A stretch of DNA of 64,000 bases from Gammaproteobacteria bacterium (GTDB lineage Bacteria; Pseudomonadota; Gammaproteobacteria; Eutrophobiales; Eutrophobiaceae). Where the stretch lies: positions 1 to 64,000 of the forward strand of contig JAJFKM010000050.1 of the NCBI GenBank assembly GCA_021773215.1. Direction: 5' to 3'. Under the pieces are notes generated by a model, which did not search any database, was not told where the DNA came from, and saw nothing but the letters and a program-made list of their open reading frames with translations. Below, in pieces: positions 1 to 8,922 of the stretch (its first letter is position 1; each line of letters opens with the position of its first letter). A program made the translations under genes and the position numbers.

Positions 1-197
1 ATCCAATTGAGTTGAATGCCGTTAGTATAAAAACGATCGGTATCTGCGAACAGATCGTTTTCATAACCTAAGCTAAAGGTCCAGGATTCGTGTGGTGGTT
101 TATCGGGCAAAGAAGTATTTTCTTGGGAATTATCTGCTATAGCCGAGCTTGAAAAGCTAAATACAACAAATACTAAAACAATGACTCTAAAGCACAT
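1..197 (-). CDS. LpxR-type lipid A deacylase (DUF2219), N-terminal part only
   Basis: The gene starts at 197 and runs off the left edge, leaving 65 codons. Residues 1–21 form a signal peptide ending in AIA. The mature part then has the motif YENDLFADTDRFYTNGIQL, the N-terminal signature of the LpxR/DUF2219 outer-membrane beta-barrels. In that family the enzyme removes the 3'-acyloxyacyl group of lipid A at the cell surface. The ATG overlaps the dgkA stop codon (TAATG), so translation is probably coupled to dgkA. Family membership is inferred from this short motif alone, because the catalytic residues lie outside the window. Confidence 0.72.
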   Translation of the reverse strand, partial: MCFRVIVLVFVVFSFSSSAIADNSQENTSLPDKPPHESWTFSLGYENDLFADTDRFYTNGIQLNW

Positions 198-559
198 TAT
201 TTAATAAGAACCAAGGCCCAAACTATGGCAGCATTAATTAAAGAGAGTAATACTGCTGCTGAACCGATATCTTTTGCTCGCCCAGACAATTCATGATGAT
301 CCGTACTAACCCGATCGACAATCGCTTCTATACCTGAATTTATTAATTCGATGACCAATATTAATAGGACAACACTGATAAGTAGTGCGCGTTCAAGTCC
401 ATTATCACCAAGATATAAAGCCAGGGGAACTAATACAATGCTTAGATAGACTTCTTGCCTGAAGGCCTGCTCATTAGCAAAAGCGGCCTTGAGTCCCTTC
501 CAGGAAAATTGCGTGGCCTTTACTAGCCTCGTCAAACCGCTTGTTCCTTGCGAGGCCAT
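197..559 (-). CDS. dgkA: Diacylglycerol kinase
   Basis: This 120-residue protein matches the small trimeric integral-membrane kinase DgkA, which phosphorylates diacylglycerol to phosphatidate and so recycles diacylglycerol released when phospholipid head groups are used. Visible family motifs are NEQAFRQE near residues 29–36, the segment ELINSGIEAIVDR and HELSGRAKDIGSAAVL, followed by the last membrane helix. Three hydrophobic helices are present and the length is usual. The stop codon shares a base with the start of the LpxR-like gene, which suggests that both act on envelope lipids in one transcript. Confidence 0.95.
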   Translation of the reverse strand: MASQGTSGLTRLVKATQFSWKGLKAAFANEQAFRQEVYLSIVLVPLALYLGDNGLERALLISVVLLILVIELINSGIEAIVDRVSTDHHELSGRAKDIGSAAVLLSLINAAIVWALVLIK

Positions 560-601
560 TATATTAATTACATCCCTGTCTTATTAGAGATAATTTTTTA
601 C

Positions 602-1099
602 TTATAACGTTGCGAGTGCCGTATCGTAATTCGGTTCTTGTGCAATTTCCGGCACTAACTCTGAATGAATAACCTTGTCATTCTCATCAATAACTACAAG
701 TGCTCTTGCCGTAATGCCCGCTAGTGGACCATCTTCAATCAATACACCATAGTCTTTCGCAAACTTTCGTGAACGCATCATAGATAGGGCAATCACATTA
801 TCTGTACCTTCAGCCGTACAAAACCGTGACATCGCAAATGGCAGGTCAGCAGCAATCATTAGAAAGACAGCATCTGATTTTTCCTTTGCTGCGTCGTTAA
901 ACTTTTTTGTCGAGGTAGCGCATACGGGCGTATCTAAACTTGGGACAATGCTTAATAATTTTTTCTTGCCCTTATATGTCGCTAGCGAGACATCTCCAAG
1001 TTCAGCATTGACCAATGAAAAATCAGGTGCATTGTCACCAACTTTTGGCAGATCACCATTCGTATGAATTTCATTACCTTGTAATGTTATTGTTGCCAT
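602..1099 (-). CDS. tpx: Thiol peroxidase
   Basis: A 165-residue atypical 2-Cys peroxiredoxin that reduces hydrogen peroxide and organic peroxides, with thioredoxin as the usual donor. The peroxidatic cysteine is C60 in PSLDTPVC and the resolving cysteine is C94 in SRFCTAEG, the normal Tpx positions. The N-terminal [11 protein letters not shown] is also typical. It lies one base downstream of gcvH on the same strand, so both are probably read from one transcript. No signal peptide is visible. Confidence 0.96.
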   Translation of the reverse strand: MATITLQGNEIHTNGDLPKVGDNAPDFSLVNAELGDVSLATYKGKKKLLSIVPSLDTPVCATSTKKFNDAAKEKSDAVFLMIAADLPFAMSRFCTAEGTDNVIALSMMRSRKFAKDYGVLIEDGPLAGITARALVVIDENDKVIHSELVPEIAQEPNYDTALATL

Positions 1100-1100
1100 C

Positions 1101-1493
1101 TTATAAACCCTCTTCTGTTAATTCTGTATAACTATCCGCATCAATTAATTCATCCAGCTCGGAGTCATCACTTGTTTTAATCATAAATATCCAACCTTCA
1201 CTATAAGGCTCCGAATTAATTAATTCAGGGGCGTCTTCCAATGCCGGATTCACTTCAAGGATAATACCGCTTAATGGACAATATATATCTGATGTTGATT
1301 TAACTGATTCAACAACAGCACATTCATCAGTCTGCCCATACTCACGATCTATTTCAGGCGTCTCAACAAAAACAACATCACCTAGCTCATCTTGAGCAAA
1401 GTCTGTTATTCCAACCCGATAGGTATTCTCACCCATATCTTCTACCCAGGTGTGTGTATTCGTATATTTTAAATCGGCAGGAACACTATGCAT
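1101..1493 (-). CDS. gcvH: Glycine cleavage system H protein
   Basis: A 130-residue lipoyl-carrier protein that shuttles the aminomethyl group between the P, T and L proteins of glycine cleavage. The lipoylated lysine is K65 in [12 protein letters not shown]. Length and ends are usual for GcvH. The gene is detached from gcvT and gcvP, which are absent from the window, and is instead paired with tpx one base downstream. Upstream is a short gap holding a small inverted repeat (ACTACG…CGTAGT near 1543–1558) but no recognisable glycine riboswitch. Confidence 0.95.
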   Translation of the reverse strand: MHSVPADLKYTNTHTWVEDMGENTYRVGITDFAQDELGDVVFVETPEIDREYGQTDECAVVESVKSTSDIYCPLSGIILEVNPALEDAPELINSEPYSEGWIFMIKTSDDSELDELIDADSYTELTEEGL

Positions 1494-1595
1494 CAGCTTT
1501 GACCACTCATTTTTATTTTAATTAATATTAAATTGAACTACTACGTCTACGTAGTTTAAGACAGGAAAAGACTAACCGCCACCCTCTGATCACTT

Positions 1596-2642
1596 CTATT
1601 TCTCAGGAAAAATAACCAGATGATCTATTTCTAAGCTTATACCTATCGGCTCATTGATTGGATGGTCGTGGTGACTCGGCACAAGACTCAATACACGCAA
1701 TCCACTTTCTAATTCAAGCGTGTATAGAAATTCGGCACCCCTGAATGCCTTGTCTGTGACTCGCGCAGTCATGCTGCTGTCATCATCATGCAAAATATCA
1801 TCAGGCCTGATCAGGACACGCACTTTATTACCTATCCCCGATTCATGGGCAACAGCGCTTTGAATTATTCCAATCTCAGTTTTAACCTCTTTATCATTAA
1901 TAACTTCACCTGAGATGAAGACACCTTCTCCAACAAAATCTGCTACAACTGCTGTTTTTGGTTCGTGATAAAGATCAAATGCAGTATCCCATTGGAGTAA
2001 TTGACCGTCATTCATTACGCCAATGACATCCGCCATGGCGAATGCCTCAAGTTGATTGTGACTAACCATTATTGTAGTTATGCCATCGTGTTTTAATATC
2101 AGCCGTAACTCGCGTGCTATTTGTTCGCGTAACTCAATATCGAGGCTAGCGAATGGCTCGTCTAATAACAACACGCCTGGACGAGGTGCCATCGCACGTG
2201 CCAAGGCAGCGCGTTGCTGTTGTCCTCCAGACAAACTATGCGGATATTTGTTTATATGCTTCTCTAAGGAAAGTAATGCCACTAATTCATCCAATCGTTG
2301 CGTCACCATCTTTTTATTCAGATTTTTTAAACCAAAAACAATATTGTCTCTGACACTCATATGCGGAAATAAAGCATAGTCCTGAAAAACCATACCGACG
2401 TGCCGTTGCTCCACCGGAAGATGATGCGCCGGATTACTAACTCTGACACCTTTGATCCAGACCTCACCTTTATGTTGTCTTTCGAAACCTGCAATGCAGC
2501 GTAACAAGGTCGTCTTACCACAGCCGCTAGGACCAAGTAGACAGGCGATCCCAGCCTCATTAACACCAAAGGAGACATCTTCCAAAATGGACCGCCCTTC
2601 TATTGATAATGAAACATCTTTTATTTCGATTGCGTTATTCAT
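1596..2642 (-). CDS. fbpC: Ferric iron ABC transporter, ATP-binding protein
   Basis: ATPase of an FbpABC-type Fe(III) importer. The ABC domain shows Walker A GPSGCGKTT, the Q-loop VFQDYALFPH, the signature LSGGQQQRAALARA, Walker B VLLLDEPFASLD and the switch histidine in MVSHNQ. A C-terminal TOBE-like regulatory region completes the FbpC layout of about 348 residues. An open frame extends 20 codons further upstream, but the ATG at 2642 is preferred because homology begins there and it overlaps the permease stop by 8 bases, as expected of a translationally coupled operon. Confidence 0.92.
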   Translation of the reverse strand: MNNAIEIKDVSLSIEGRSILEDVSFGVNEAGIACLLGPSGCGKTTLLRCIAGFERQHKGEVWIKGVRVSNPAHHLPVEQRHVGMVFQDYALFPHMSVRDNIVFGLKNLNKKMVTQRLDELVALLSLEKHINKYPHSLSGGQQQRAALARAMAPRPGVLLLDEPFASLDIELREQIARELRLILKHDGITTIMVSHNQLEAFAMADVIGVMNDGQLLQWDTAFDLYHEPKTAVVADFVGEGVFISGEVINDKEVKTEIGIIQSAVAHESGIGNKVRVLIRPDDILHDDDSSMTARVTDKAFRGAEFLYTLELESGLRVLSLVPSHHDHPINEPIGISLEIDHLVIFPEK

Positions 2643-4326
2643 GGCCTGGACGTGATCGTGAAATTGAATTGCTAATAATGATAACCGGGATGATACCTGC
2701 AATCACTATCGCTAACGCAGGCACCGCAGCTTCGGCCAATAACTCTTCATTGGCAAGCTCATAGGTACGTACCGCAAGCGTATTGAAATTAAAAGGCCTT
2801 AAAATAAGCGTTGCAGGTAATTCTTTAAGTACATCAACGAAGACTAATAATAATGCTGTTAATAAACTACCCCGCATCATTGGTATATGAATACGTTTTA
2901 CAATTGTTCCCGCGCGCATACCGGTAGTCTTTGCAACTTCATCCATGACCGGTTTTATCTTAACCAATGCTGCCTCAACAGTATTAATAGACACGGCTAA
3001 AAACCGAACCAAATAGGCGAAGACAAGTGTAAATACCGTGCCACTGATCAATAAACCACTGCTGATGTTTAAGTTTTCCATTAACAAGGTATCTAATGAA
3101 TTATCGAACCAGGCAAATGGTATTAAAACACCCACGGCAATAACAGTACCGGGGATCGCATAACCCATACTAACAAACCGTAGCAATATTCGATTAAGTA
3201 ATGACGGGCTATTTCTATTTGAATACGCCATGAACAACGCTATTGCTAAGGCTAATACAGAGGTGACAAAAGCCAATAACAAACTATGAAATAATAATAG
3301 ATAAAAATCTTTACCGAGTACTTCAGCGTAGGTATCCATGGCCCAGTTGATTAAAAGAGAAACTGGGATAATAAAACCAAACACTAATGGCGCCGCACAA
3401 ATGACTAAAGCTATATAGCCCTGCCCGCTTGTTAATCGTTGCTGCATCAAGGAACTGTAAGTACTACTGGTATGGTGATACCGTGCTTGTTTTCGAGATC
3501 GCTTTTCGAGATACAAAAAAACTGCGACAAACACTAACAATAATGCGGATAGCTGTGCAGCAGCGAGACTATTACCCAAGCCAAACCATGTCCTGAAGAT
3601 ACCGGTCGTAAATGTGGATACGCCAAAGTATTGAACAGTGCCGTAATCAGCCAAGGTTTCCATCACCACCAGAGAGAGACCGACCATGATCGCGGGGCGT
3701 GCTAATGGCAAGGCAACACGCCTGAAGGCATCGACAGCATTACATCCTAATGTACGAGACACTTCTAATACACATACCGATTGCTCTATAAATGCGGCAC
3801 GCGCTAATAAATAAATATACGGGTATAGAACCAGCGACAACATCGCTATTGCGCCACCCAAAGAACGAACTTCCGGAAACCAATAATCACGGTACTGCCA
3901 ACCGGTAAACTCTCGGAACATGGTTTGTAATGGACCCGCCACATCGAGGGCACCAGTATAACTATAGGCAATAATGTAGGCTGGCATAGACATAGGTAAC
4001 AACAGTGCCCATTCAAGTTGGCGACTCAAAGGGAATCGATACATGGTCACCATCCATGCAGGTATAACGCCGAGTAATAAACTAAAGAACCCAACACCGA
4101 CCAACAGACCTAATGAGTTTCCAATATAGTCAGTTAATACGGTCGCTCTTAGATGCTCCCATACATCGTACTCTGGAAAAAATAGAGAACCAAATACGAC
4201 AGCAAGTGGAATACTAAACAGTAATGAAAGAAAAACTAAAACAAAGTTCCATTTCGTTAGTTTGGATAAGCTTGTTTTAAAAGCTAAGCCATTGGGTAAT
4301 GCTTGAGCAGCACGAGTTGCAAGCAT
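2635..4326 (-). CDS. fbpB: Ferric iron ABC transporter, permease protein
   Basis: A 563-residue inner-membrane permease made of two fused binding-protein-dependent transport domains, about twelve helices in all, as in FbpB/FutB/SfuB. Each half carries an EAA-type cytoplasmic loop (around LEVSRTLGCNAVDAFRRVALP and DEVAKTTGMRAGTIVKRIHIP) that contacts the ATPase. It lies between fbpA, 15 bases upstream, and fbpC, which overlaps its end. The substrate is inferred from the adjacent FbpA-like protein and the Fur-box-like site upstream of the operon. Confidence 0.92.
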   Translation of the reverse strand: MLATRAAQALPNGLAFKTSLSKLTKWNFVLVFLSLLFSIPLAVVFGSLFFPEYDVWEHLRATVLTDYIGNSLGLLVGVGFFSLLLGVIPAWMVTMYRFPLSRQLEWALLLPMSMPAYIIAYSYTGALDVAGPLQTMFREFTGWQYRDYWFPEVRSLGGAIAMLSLVLYPYIYLLARAAFIEQSVCVLEVSRTLGCNAVDAFRRVALPLARPAIMVGLSLVVMETLADYGTVQYFGVSTFTTGIFRTWFGLGNSLAAAQLSALLLVFVAVFLYLEKRSRKQARYHHTSSTYSSLMQQRLTSGQGYIALVICAAPLVFGFIIPVSLLINWAMDTYAEVLGKDFYLLLFHSLLLAFVTSVLALAIALFMAYSNRNSPSLLNRILLRFVSMGYAIPGTVIAVGVLIPFAWFDNSLDTLLMENLNISSGLLISGTVFTLVFAYLVRFLAVSINTVEAALVKIKPVMDEVAKTTGMRAGTIVKRIHIPMMRGSLLTALLLVFVDVLKELPATLILRPFNFNTLAVRTYELANEELLAEAAVPALAIVIAGIIPVIIISNSISRSRPGHE

Positions 4327-4341
4327 TGGGTATTCTCTATG

Positions 4342-5346
4342 TTACTTCCAACCAACTCGGTCCATTAACAGTACCGCATCGGTGTTATGCTTACCTAATA
4401 AACCAAGGTTAAGATCGTCTGCCTTAAATTTTCCCCAGCTTTTCAAAACAGAATTACTTTCAATATTAGGGTTTATTGAATATTCATGATTGGTATCGGC
4501 ATACCATTGTTGCGCATAATCGCTAACAAGAAATTCAAGCAACTGTATGGCTTCTTTTTTATGCTTTGCCGGTTTTAATACACCTGCACCACTAACATTC
4601 ATATGTGCACCGCGACCATCCTGACTAGGCCAGAATAATTTAATTTTATTAGCTGCTACGACTTCACTCTTCTGGCTGGATTCAAGCATGCCAGCAAGAT
4701 AATAATTATTCACTAATGCAACATCACACACTCCAGCAGCGACGGCTTTAATTTGATCTCGATCACCGCCCTTTGGCGAACGTGCAAAATTATTAACCAA
4801 ACCTTTAGCCCAACGTTCCGTCTTTTCAATTCCATAGTTGGCAATCATTGCCGCAACCATAGACTGGTTATATACATTTGAAGATGAACGCACGCAAATA
4901 CGATTTTTCCATTTTTCATCGGCAAGGTCTATATAGCTATCAAGGTCACTTTTATTTACTCGATCTGGTGAATAAACAATTACGCGAGAACGTAATGACA
5001 GACCAAACCACTGATTTGTAGCATCGCGATAAGACTCAGGAATAGTTTGTTCTAAAATGCTTGAATTAATTGCTTGAAATAAGCCTTTATCCTTGCCTCT
5101 AATTAAACGAGCCACATCAACGGTTAATAAAAGATCTGCTGGCGAGTTTTTTCCTTCAACTTCGAGTCGTTTCAGTAAGGTATCAGCCTTCCCGGTAACC
5201 AAATTAACTTCAATGCTAGTTTCTTCTGTAAAACGATCGAGCAGTGGTTTTATCAATGCCTCTTTACGTGCAGAATAAACATTAACTTCTGCTGCAAATG
5301 ATAATTGTTGTACAAGGAGAAGACAGATAAACAATAATTTATTCAT
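4342..5346 (-). CDS. fbpA: Ferric iron ABC transporter, periplasmic iron-binding protein
   Basis: A 334-residue secreted protein with a clear signal peptide (residues 1–18, ending in SFA before AEVNVYSARKE). NVYSARKE at the mature N terminus and the paired tyrosines in VNNYYLAGM match FbpA/FutA/SfuA-class transferrin-like iron-binding proteins, which bind Fe(III) in the periplasm and hand it to FbpB. It is the first gene of the operon and has a Fur-box-like sequence about 40 bases upstream. Confidence 0.92.
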   Translation of the reverse strand: MNKLLFICLLLVQQLSFAAEVNVYSARKEALIKPLLDRFTEETSIEVNLVTGKADTLLKRLEVEGKNSPADLLLTVDVARLIRGKDKGLFQAINSSILEQTIPESYRDATNQWFGLSLRSRVIVYSPDRVNKSDLDSYIDLADEKWKNRICVRSSSNVYNQSMVAAMIANYGIEKTERWAKGLVNNFARSPKGGDRDQIKAVAAGVCDVALVNNYYLAGMLESSQKSEVVAANKIKLFWPSQDGRGAHMNVSGAGVLKPAKHKKEAIQLLEFLVSDYAQQWYADTNHEYSINPNIESNSVLKSWGKFKADDLNLGLLGKHNTDAVLLMDRVGWK

Positions 5347-5384
5347 GGTATGTCAGATTTATTAATGATGCCGATATTATAATT

Positions 5385-5403
5385 GATAATGATTTTGAAT
5401 TAC
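5385..5403. promoter_or_regulatory. Fur-box-like site upstream of fbpABC
   Basis: The sequence GATAATGATTTTGAATTAC matches 13 of 19 positions of the Fur consensus, with the first nine bases perfect. It lies just upstream of the fbpA start, where repression under iron sufficiency would be expected. Confidence 0.55.
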
Positions 5404-5551
5404 ATTTAATTGAAAATTCTATATAGCAATAAATTGTCAAACTAAAACCATGTTAAAGCATATCTACCTAGCTACTGTCACTTCATTAAAAATCATCTAG
5501 ACATATCAATTAAAGGTTGGTTTGGTGTGTTAACTGTGTGCAAATCGATGA

Positions 5552-7810
5552 CTACATTTCAACCTGAAAACCAACATACCAAGTTCTCGGAGCACCTGGC
5601 CGTGGCCCATGTGGTTGTCTAGAAACAATGTACTCTTCTTCAAATACATTCTGTATGCCAGCAAATATTTGCAGATCACTTTTAACGTCATAATAGGCTG
5701 CAATATCTACAATCTCATAAGAGTCAGTCTTACCGAAGCGTGCATCAGCACCACCATTACCGTTCACTTCATTGTTAACGTTATTTGCACTGGTAAAGGT
5801 TTCATCTACAAAACTGGCCCTGACAGAGGCACCCCAGCGAGAAAACTTAACAGAGCTACCCATAGTCACCTGATACTCGGGAATATAAGGCACTTTATTA
5901 CCTGCACTTCCAAAACTAAAAATGGACTCAGCATCCGTTGAGCTTGAGTTATTTTGCTGTTCGGCTTCGGTATAGGTAAACGCAATAAAGTATGGGTTAT
6001 TAAAAGACCAATCTTTCGCCAAACCTAAATCGAATTGCCCAGATAATTCAAGGCCTAAGGAATCAACTTCACCAAAGTTTTCATCATTGCCAGTACCAGT
6101 GCCACCGATATTATTAACCACGATTAAATCTTCAAACTCGGTCAAGAAACCAACTGCTTCAGCGGTAAGCACTTGGTTACTGCTTGCGTAGCGAAGTCCA
6201 ATTTCATAACTGGTACTGGTCTCTTCTTCGAGGTTATTGTTGATTGCACCGCCTGGTGAAGGTGGTGAAAAACCAAAGTGAACGCCACCGAAGGCTTGTA
6301 ATTCGCTAGTAATATTATAGCCGATACCGATACCGCCACCCAACAAGTCCAGGTCATCATCTCTAGTTGTACCCGCATTATAATCAACGCGTTCTAGATC
6401 GAGATATTCATAACGAATACCCGGCGTAAACCACCAATCACCGAGTTCCATTCGATCTTCCATATAGAACGCCAATGCCGTTACTTCATCTTCTCTATCA
6501 GCCTGCGAACCGAGAGCACCAAATGTAACACTGGTAATAGCACCCGTTGCGTCTTGATTGTAAACATCATTTTGTTGGAAACGGTCTTCTTGATCTCTAT
6601 GGTAGCGAATACCGAGTGTTAACTCGTGCTTCAACATCGAAGTATCAAAACGAAAAATACCTTCACTTTGAATACCGGTTGAATAATATTCGCGATTATT
6701 AGCACGTACACGTAAGCCGCAAGCTAGATTACCTTGCAAGCATTGCAGTCCAGTACCGTTTTGATTACCCGCTATGGCCGCAGACAAACTATCATTAGCC
6801 GCTAAACCGCCAGCAGCAGCACGAATATCATTTAATTTGTACCAATTACGAGCAAATTTGTTGTAATAAGCCGTGGTAACCAAGTCAAAATTTTCTGTAG
6901 GAGAAACAAAATAACGTAAATAGCTACGATGTTGCTCACGTTCGATATTGTCAAAGCGTGATGCTGAATAGCGCCTGTATGGATCAGCCTGAAAATCTGC
7001 AGTACTTAAACCCAGGTATGTCTCATCTGCTTCAGCATCGGTAAAACCGTATTTTACTTCAAATCGTTGATATATATTTGTTGCCGGTTCCCAAGCAAGT
7101 TTGATCATTGGTTCAATATTTTGAAAACCAGTGTCATCCCTGTCGTTAAAACCGGGAGCAGCATCAATAGTTTTAAAACCATCGACACCTCTAAAGTAAC
7201 CTTCCATTAGAAAGCCAAAACGACCCGCCTTAGTCTCTATAGTATTACCATGTAGCGCATGTGTACGGTATTCGTTGTCTTCGCCATATTGCGCACGTAA
7301 GAAAGTGCGTTGCTCAAAGGGTATTGGCGTGGATAAATAATTTATTGCGCCACCCGTTGTATGTGGCCCGTATTTAATCTGACTACTTCCTTTTAATATT
7401 TCAAGGCCACTCATACGTCCAGACGTTGGTGAATAATAGGCTGAAGGCGCTGCATAGGGTGCTGGAGCCGCAAGCACACCATCTTCCATGAGCGTAACTT
7501 TTGCACTGCGTGATGTATCAACTCCTCGCAAACTAATATTAGGGAACAGACCATAGCCATCCTCCTCACGAATATACACTCCGGGAATCTGGCGAAGTGT
7601 GCGATTGATATCGTCATACGAAAATTCTCTGATTGATTCATAATCAATGTAATGAGCCGAACCGGGGATAGTATAGACAGCTGAAGGATCACCGATAATA
7701 TTTACCTGGGATAAAATTTCAGTTTCTTCTGCTATTACAATTGATTGAAGAGCTAGATATATAATACTGATCACCAAACCGTTACGAAATGGTGTATTAA
7801 AAAAGTTCAT
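5552..7810 (-). CDS. TonB-dependent outer-membrane receptor, FecA-like
   Basis: A 752-residue TonB-dependent receptor. A signal peptide (residues 1–27) is followed by a plug domain (SVNIGD-type start around YIDYESIREFSYDDINRTLRQIPGVYIREEDGYGLFPNISLRG) and a 22-strand barrel ending in the aromatic-rich WYVGFQVEM. The C-terminal SRQPHGPRPGAPRT and the GVHFGFSPPSPGG region resemble receptors of the ferric-dicitrate (FecA) type. There is no FecA-style N-terminal signalling domain. Placement between fbpABC and bfd, with a strong Fur box upstream, points to ferric chelate uptake. The actual ligand cannot be read from the sequence. Confidence 0.9.
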   Translation of the reverse strand: MNFFNTPFRNGLVISIIYLALQSIVIAEETEILSQVNIIGDPSAVYTIPGSAHYIDYESIREFSYDDINRTLRQIPGVYIREEDGYGLFPNISLRGVDTSRSAKVTLMEDGVLAAPAPYAAPSAYYSPTSGRMSGLEILKGSSQIKYGPHTTGGAINYLSTPIPFEQRTFLRAQYGEDNEYRTHALHGNTIETKAGRFGFLMEGYFRGVDGFKTIDAAPGFNDRDDTGFQNIEPMIKLAWEPATNIYQRFEVKYGFTDAEADETYLGLSTADFQADPYRRYSASRFDNIEREQHRSYLRYFVSPTENFDLVTTAYYNKFARNWYKLNDIRAAAGGLAANDSLSAAIAGNQNGTGLQCLQGNLACGLRVRANNREYYSTGIQSEGIFRFDTSMLKHELTLGIRYHRDQEDRFQQNDVYNQDATGAITSVTFGALGSQADREDEVTALAFYMEDRMELGDWWFTPGIRYEYLDLERVDYNAGTTRDDDLDLLGGGIGIGYNITSELQAFGGVHFGFSPPSPGGAINNNLEEETSTSYEIGLRYASSNQVLTAEAVGFLTEFEDLIVVNNIGGTGTGNDENFGEVDSLGLELSGQFDLGLAKDWSFNNPYFIAFTYTEAEQQNNSSSTDAESIFSFGSAGNKVPYIPEYQVTMGSSVKFSRWGASVRASFVDETFTSANNVNNEVNGNGGADARFGKTDSYEIVDIAAYYDVKSDLQIFAGIQNVFEEEYIVSRQPHGPRPGAPRTWYVGFQVEM

Positions 7811-7870
7811 GCATATTCCCCAAAATAAAATTAGAACGAGTTATTGCCCTACTTAACAGCTAATGCGTAT

Positions 7871-7889
7871 AGTAATGAGAATCATTAAC
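7871..7889. promoter_or_regulatory. Fur box upstream of the TonB-dependent receptor
   Basis: AGTAATGAGAATCATTAAC matches 15 of 19 Fur consensus positions, including AATGAGAATCATT against the core AATGATAATCATT. It is 61 bases upstream of the receptor start and is the best Fur site in the window. Confidence 0.75.
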
Positions 7890-7944
7890 ATTCAAAGATT
7901 GAAACTATTATTAAAAAATAAACAGCTCTGGGATTAAATGTGTT

Positions 7945-8142
7945 CTAAATACTGAAAGGATTAGCAGAATGCATTTGCGATTCCATTGCGCGATTCAAAC
8001 ACGCAGAAGCATCACAGGCACACGAACCGCAATTATTCCCAACACCAAGCTTACTTTCAAGCTGATGCAAACAGTTTGCACCTTCTTTTACAGCTTTTTT
8101 GATGTCGGTCTCGGTTACCGCGTTGCAAACACAAACATACAT
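7945..8142 (-). CDS. bfd: Bacterioferritin-associated ferredoxin
   Basis: A 65-residue [2Fe-2S] protein with cysteines at positions 4, 6, 38 and 41, the exact Bfd ligand pattern (MYVCVC … NNCGSC). Bfd docks on bacterioferritin and passes electrons to the haem so that stored ferric iron can be reduced and released. It lies directly behind bfr on the same strand but has its own Fur-box-like site in the gap, which would induce it under iron starvation. Extra cysteines at 24, 43 and 48 are not part of the canonical set. Confidence 0.95.
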   Translation of the reverse strand: MYVCVCNAVTETDIKKAVKEGANCLHQLESKLGVGNNCGSCACDASACLNRAMESQMHSANPFSI

Positions 8143-8192
8143 AGTTATTAGGTATCAATAGTTGTCAATTAAACAGTAATAGTAATTCTAGT

Positions 8193-8211
8193 AGGAATGA
8201 GAACTATTATC
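8193..8211. promoter_or_regulatory. Fur-box-like site upstream of bfd
   Basis: AGGAATGAGAACTATTATC matches 13 of 19 consensus Fur positions and lies 51 bases upstream of the bfd start codon. Confidence 0.5.
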
Positions 8212-8224
8212 AAATAGAAATAGT

Positions 8225-8259
8225 AAAAAAACCCGGTTTTTTTTAAAGCTCGGGGTTTT
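8225..8259 (-). terminator. Probable terminator of bfr
   Basis: Read on the minus strand, AAAACCC pairs with GGGTTTT and is followed by a run of seven T. It lies just behind the bfr stop codon and would separate bfr from bfd. Confidence 0.5.
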
Positions 8260-8266
8260 CAATAAC

Positions 8267-8731
8267 TTACATTTTTGATTGTAGGTAGTTTTCCAATCCA
8301 ACCTTAGATATTAACTCCAATTGCGTTTCTATCCAGTCAACATGTTCCTCTTCGCTTTCGAGAATTGACTCAAAAAGTTCTCTGGAAATGTAATCCTTTG
8401 TCGATTCACAATAATTAATAGCCTCTTTCAAATCAGGCAGAGCATCCATCTCTAATGCAAGATCGGCTTCAATCATCTCTTTAGGCGTTTCGCCTATACG
8501 CAGTTTCCCCAAGTTCTGCATGCTCGGCAAACCTTCTAAAAAAAGTATGCGCTCAATCAGTTGATCCGCATGCTTCATCTCATCCAGAGATTCCTTGTAC
8601 TCATATTCACCGAGTTCAGTTAAACCAAAATTTTTATACATACGAGCATGCAGAAAATATTGATTAATCGCTGTTAATTCATTTTGTAAAACTTTATTGA
8701 GATGTTTAATGACCTGTTTATCGCCTTGCAT
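8267..8731 (-). CDS. bfr: Bacterioferritin
   Basis: A 154-residue haem-containing ferritin that oxidises Fe(II) and stores it as a mineral inside a 24-mer shell. Every diiron ligand is in place (E18, E51, H54, E94, E127, H130), and M52 is the axial haem ligand shared between two subunits. It is therefore a true Bfr and not an inactive paralogue. It begins the minus-strand iron block and is divergent from lemA. Confidence 0.97.
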   Translation of the reverse strand: MQGDKQVIKHLNKVLQNELTAINQYFLHARMYKNFGLTELGEYEYKESLDEMKHADQLIERILFLEGLPSMQNLGKLRIGETPKEMIEADLALEMDALPDLKEAINYCESTKDYISRELFESILESEEEHVDWIETQLELISKVGLENYLQSKM

Positions 8732-8828
8732 TTATGCGTTCCCTTTAATAGTGAGTTTTATGAGATTATAAACGCAATAATGCATCAAAAATACATGCTT
8801 ATATACATTTAAATAATTGATCTAAATT

Positions 8829-8847
8829 GATAATTATTACTATTTAC
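8829..8847. promoter_or_regulatory. Weak Fur-box-like site between bfr and lemA
   Basis: GATAATTATTACTATTTAC matches 13 of 19 Fur positions. The surroundings are very AT-rich, so a chance match is possible. Its position about 100 bases upstream of bfr makes it worth recording. Confidence 0.35.
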
Positions 8848-8922
8848 ATTACTTTATATATCCGCCTTATTACTTAATGTAATGACACACTATCTAGCAC
8901 AAATAACCGAAGGAGAAGTGAT

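Noticed and set aside
26-26. Finding entry with start 26 and end 0
   Set aside because: It carries no claim and has interest zero. It should be ignored.
1494-1595. Glycine riboswitch upstream of gcvH
   Set aside because: The gap is only about 100 bases, AT-rich, and has just one 6-bp inverted repeat. The tandem aptamer structure is absent.
5609-5941. 110-codon plus-strand frame inside the TonB-dependent receptor gene
   Set aside because: No homology or ribosome-binding site, and the opposite strand has a full-length receptor with a normal C terminus.
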